A stretch of DNA of 26,283 nucleotides from Balneolaceae bacterium UBA2956. Lineage in GTDB: Bacteria > Bacteroidota > Rhodothermia > Balneolales > Balneolaceae. The translations under genes were made by a program, and so were the position numbers. Below, one piece after another: positions 24,383 to 26,283 of the stretch. Below the pieces are notes generated by a model. It had not been told where the DNA came from. It saw only the letters and a list, made by a program, of their open reading frames with translations, and did not search any database. Every line of letters starts with the position of its first letter. The stretch's first letter is position 1. Location: assembly GCA_002348545.1 (NCBI GenBank), contig DEBM01000060.1, positions 1 through 26,283 of the forward strand, read 5' to 3'.

Positions 24383-24575
24383 TCAAAAACTATCTCAAGC
24401 CAATTCGACTCAATTTTATTTTCTGCTTCACTGGGATTCGGCTAAAATCTAACTTATAGTGGCCTTTTGGTAGTAAACAACTGATCATAAGCTTAAATAG
24501 ATTCATAGTACCTACATTTGTTCTCCATCTTTTATCTAGTTCTTGAAGGTTCGAATTCCTTTAGAGTATATACAT

Positions 24576-24608
24576 AAAAAAAGGTGCCTTCTTCAAAAAG
24601 GCACCTTT
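24576..24608 (-). terminator. Strong intrinsic terminator after the repeat/sorting-domain gene
   Basis: A perfect 9-bp stem (AAAGGTGCC at 24580-24588 with GGCACCTTT at 24600-24608) with an 11-base loop runs, on the minus strand, straight into a run of T (complement of 24576-24582). It lies about 50 bases beyond the stop of the minus-strand gene and has no T-run in the other direction. Confidence 0.88.
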
Positions 24609-24660
24609 CGACATAGATGAAAACAGCACTCAAATGGTGAGTAACTGCCTTTATGCGTTA

Positions 24661-26283
24661 TTATTTAATTAACATCATCTTTTTAGTGGCTACAAAACTT
24701 CCTGCCTCAATGCGATAAATATACATTCCACTAGCCATACTGCCCGCATCAAAGCGGTGAGTATATGTTCCCGCGGTTTGCTTTCCTTTCGATATGTTGG
24801 CAATCATTCGTCCCTGTATATCGTAAACTTTTATAGATACATCCGAAGCGACCGGAAGATCATATTGTATATTAGTAGAGGGATTGAAAGGGTTTGGATA
24901 ATTGTCATACAGCTTAAAATTAACAGGGATACTAGCTAAATTTTCATTTGAGACTAGTCCTGTTGCTAATAAATCAATTGCTATAACTGCATTATTTGTT
25001 TCCATTAGGTACAATCTAGAATTGTTAGAGTCAAAAATAATTTCACCCGTTCCATTACCATTTGTATTAACACCTAAAGGTCCGATTTCAGTAAGTAATT
25101 GCTCACCTTCAGTTATATCAAAGAGATAAAACTTACCGTTAGCAAATGCTGGACCTAAAGCAACTAAATGACGATTTCCAATTATTGCTTGATCATTTGC
25201 CATTGATGAATTGATGATGTTTTCAGTAACACTCGATGAAAAGAATGTTGACCCTAAAGTACCATCTTTGATGTTCATGCTACGAGGAGCTGTACTAGTA
25301 CCAGTAATCCATATTTTATCATCAATCGGATGATTTGAAAAACCACCTCTAGCTTCACCCGGTGATACTGTATAATCGGCAGTTTTATTTAAACTGGAAC
25401 CATTCCAATTAAAGACAACTACTTTATCAGTACCCATTCCACTTAATAGCAATGTTACATCATCACCAGATCCATAAGCAGCAAATGAATCCCCTAATCT
25501 TTGACCTAGAGAATCAGCAAAAATTTCCTCAGGAGCTGCTGATTCTTCAGCCCATCTATAAATTTTAGTAACCCCATTTATTGCAAGATTGGCTGTAAAA
25601 ATTTGCCCATCTGATGTTGCTTTTATTTTGTTAAATGGAAATATACCTCCAGCGATAACCGGTGATGCAAAGAAGTCATTCATATTATAGGCTATCAATG
25701 CATTGTTTGTATCCATGAGATACAACATATGCCCATCACCATCAAATATTGCGCCACCAGTGTTATTACCATTTGTGTTATTTCCTAATGGACCAAGTTC
25801 AGCTAATAAAGTCACTCCATCTGTCACATCTAGCACATAGAATTTACCATTAGTAAAGGCAGGACCTACAGCTATTAAATGTCGGCCTTTATAAACGATT
25901 TGATCATTAACCATTACTGAATTCAAGTCACCTGAAGCAACATCGTCGGACATAAGTTGGGTTCCTAGACCTCCATCACCTACATGCATAAATCGCGGTG
26001 CCGTACCAGTACCTGAAATCAGGATACTATCTCCTACAACATGACTTGAAAAACCACCACGGGCCTCTCCTGCAGCTACTGGGAATTCACCAAGTAGGTC
26101 TAAAGTAGATCCATTCCAATTAAATGCAGCTACTTTTGCAGCACCTGATCCACTTAAGAAAATACGTACTGCAGCACCTTCACCAATAACACCAAAGGAA
26201 TCACCTAGACGTCCTCCTAGCTCACCAGCAAATACCAACTCAGGTTCAGCTGTTTCATCCGCCCATCGATAGATTCTAGACTC
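24661..26283 (-). CDS. Secreted repeat protein with C-terminal type IX (Por) sorting domain, N terminus outside window
   Basis: The frame is open to the window edge, so the true start and signal peptide lie beyond; 540 residues are visible. They hold two tandem copies of a 237-residue unit, starting IYRWADE (residue 4) and IYRWAEE (residue 241). Both contain RLGDSF, FNWNGS, PGEARGGFS or AGEARGGFS, RHL(I/V)A and LYLM(D/E)TNNA at exactly the same spacing. The pattern of short beta strands and glycine turns suggests a beta-propeller-like fold, by inference. The last 85 residues are a sorting domain (NYPNPFNPSTNIQYDLP, VYDIQGRMIA, SGMYIYRIEAG, KKMMLIK) that directs export through the type IX system and surface attachment in Bacteroidota-related phyla. 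Substrate or binding partner unknown. Confidence 0.9.
   Translation of the reverse strand, partial: ESRIYRWADETAEPELVFAGELGGRLGDSFGVIGEGAAVRIFLSGSGAAKVAAFNWNGSTLDLLGEFPVAAGEARGGFSSHVVGDSILISGTGTAPRFMHVGDGGLGTQLMSDDVASGDLNSVMVNDQIVYKGRHLIAVGPAFTNGKFYVLDVTDGVTLLAELGPLGNNTNGNNTGGAIFDGDGHMLYLMDTNNALIAYNMNDFFASPVIAGGIFPFNKIKATSDGQIFTANLAINGVTKIYRWAEESAAPEEIFADSLGQRLGDSFAAYGSGDDVTLLLSGMGTDKVVVFNWNGSSLNKTADYTVSPGEARGGFSNHPIDDKIWITGTSTAPRSMNIKDGTLGSTFFSSSVTENIINSSMANDQAIIGNRHLVALGPAFANGKFYLFDITEGEQLLTEIGPLGVNTNGNGTGEIIFDSNNSRLYLMETNNAVIAIDLLATGLVSNENLASIPVNFKLYDNYPNPFNPSTNIQYDLPVASDVSIKVYDIQGRMIANISKGKQTAGTYTHRFDAGSMASGMYIYRIEAGSFVATKKMMLIK

Noticed and set aside
24383..24575. Possible short gene between the oxidoreductase and the terminator
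   Set aside because: All frames are broken by stops and no start with a plausible protein is visible.

Overview
This is an AT-rich bacterial chromosomal window, mostly ordinary single-copy genes. It looks like the Bacteroidota/Balneolota side of the FCB group. The clues are a large secreted repeat protein ending in a Por/type IX-style C-terminal sorting domain (PNPFNPST motif), a fused NagB/PIG-L protein of the kind common in Bacteroidota, an AccD without zinc-ribbon cysteines, and starts that mostly lack a clear Shine-Dalgarno sequence. I lean towards a Balneolaceae-like marine heterotroph, but this is inferred from motifs and not from a search.

Layout. Positions 1-603 hold the C-terminal end of a phosphohexomutase. 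A minus-strand housekeeping block follows (pyrC, a secreted EEP-fold phosphodiesterase, tsaB, accD, obg; 6568 down to 848), covering pyrimidine synthesis, tRNA t6A modification, fatty-acid synthesis and ribosome assembly. xseA (plus) diverges from pyrC and converges on pheA (minus), a bifunctional chorismate mutase/prephenate dehydratase. An exported azurin and a small membrane protein follow on the plus strand.

The most interesting region is the minus-strand series from 18021 down to 10447: deoA (pyrimidine-nucleoside phosphorylase), pspA, a small helical protein, a two-TM coiled-coil protein, an enoyl-CoA hydratase, a CNNM/CorC-type CBS membrane protein, and a double-AAA ATPase whose first AAA half looks dead. 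From pspA onwards this looks like an envelope-stress module without the classical PspB, PspC or PspF. PspA would be the membrane-remodelling scaffold, the two adjacent helical proteins its partners, and the AAA protein a possible disassembly motor. This assignment is inference from gene order and domain content.

The right part holds a PdxB-like dehydrogenase (vitamin B6 pathway), a TatD nuclease, the NagB-PIG-L fusion with a strong promoter set in a region rich in inverted repeats, and a FAD-dependent oxidoreductase lipoprotein 21 bases downstream, probably co-transcribed. The last gene (minus, cut by the window edge) encodes a secreted protein with an exact 237-residue tandem repeat and a sorting domain, ending at a clear intrinsic terminator. 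I saw no rRNA, tRNA, CRISPR array, insertion sequence or prophage.
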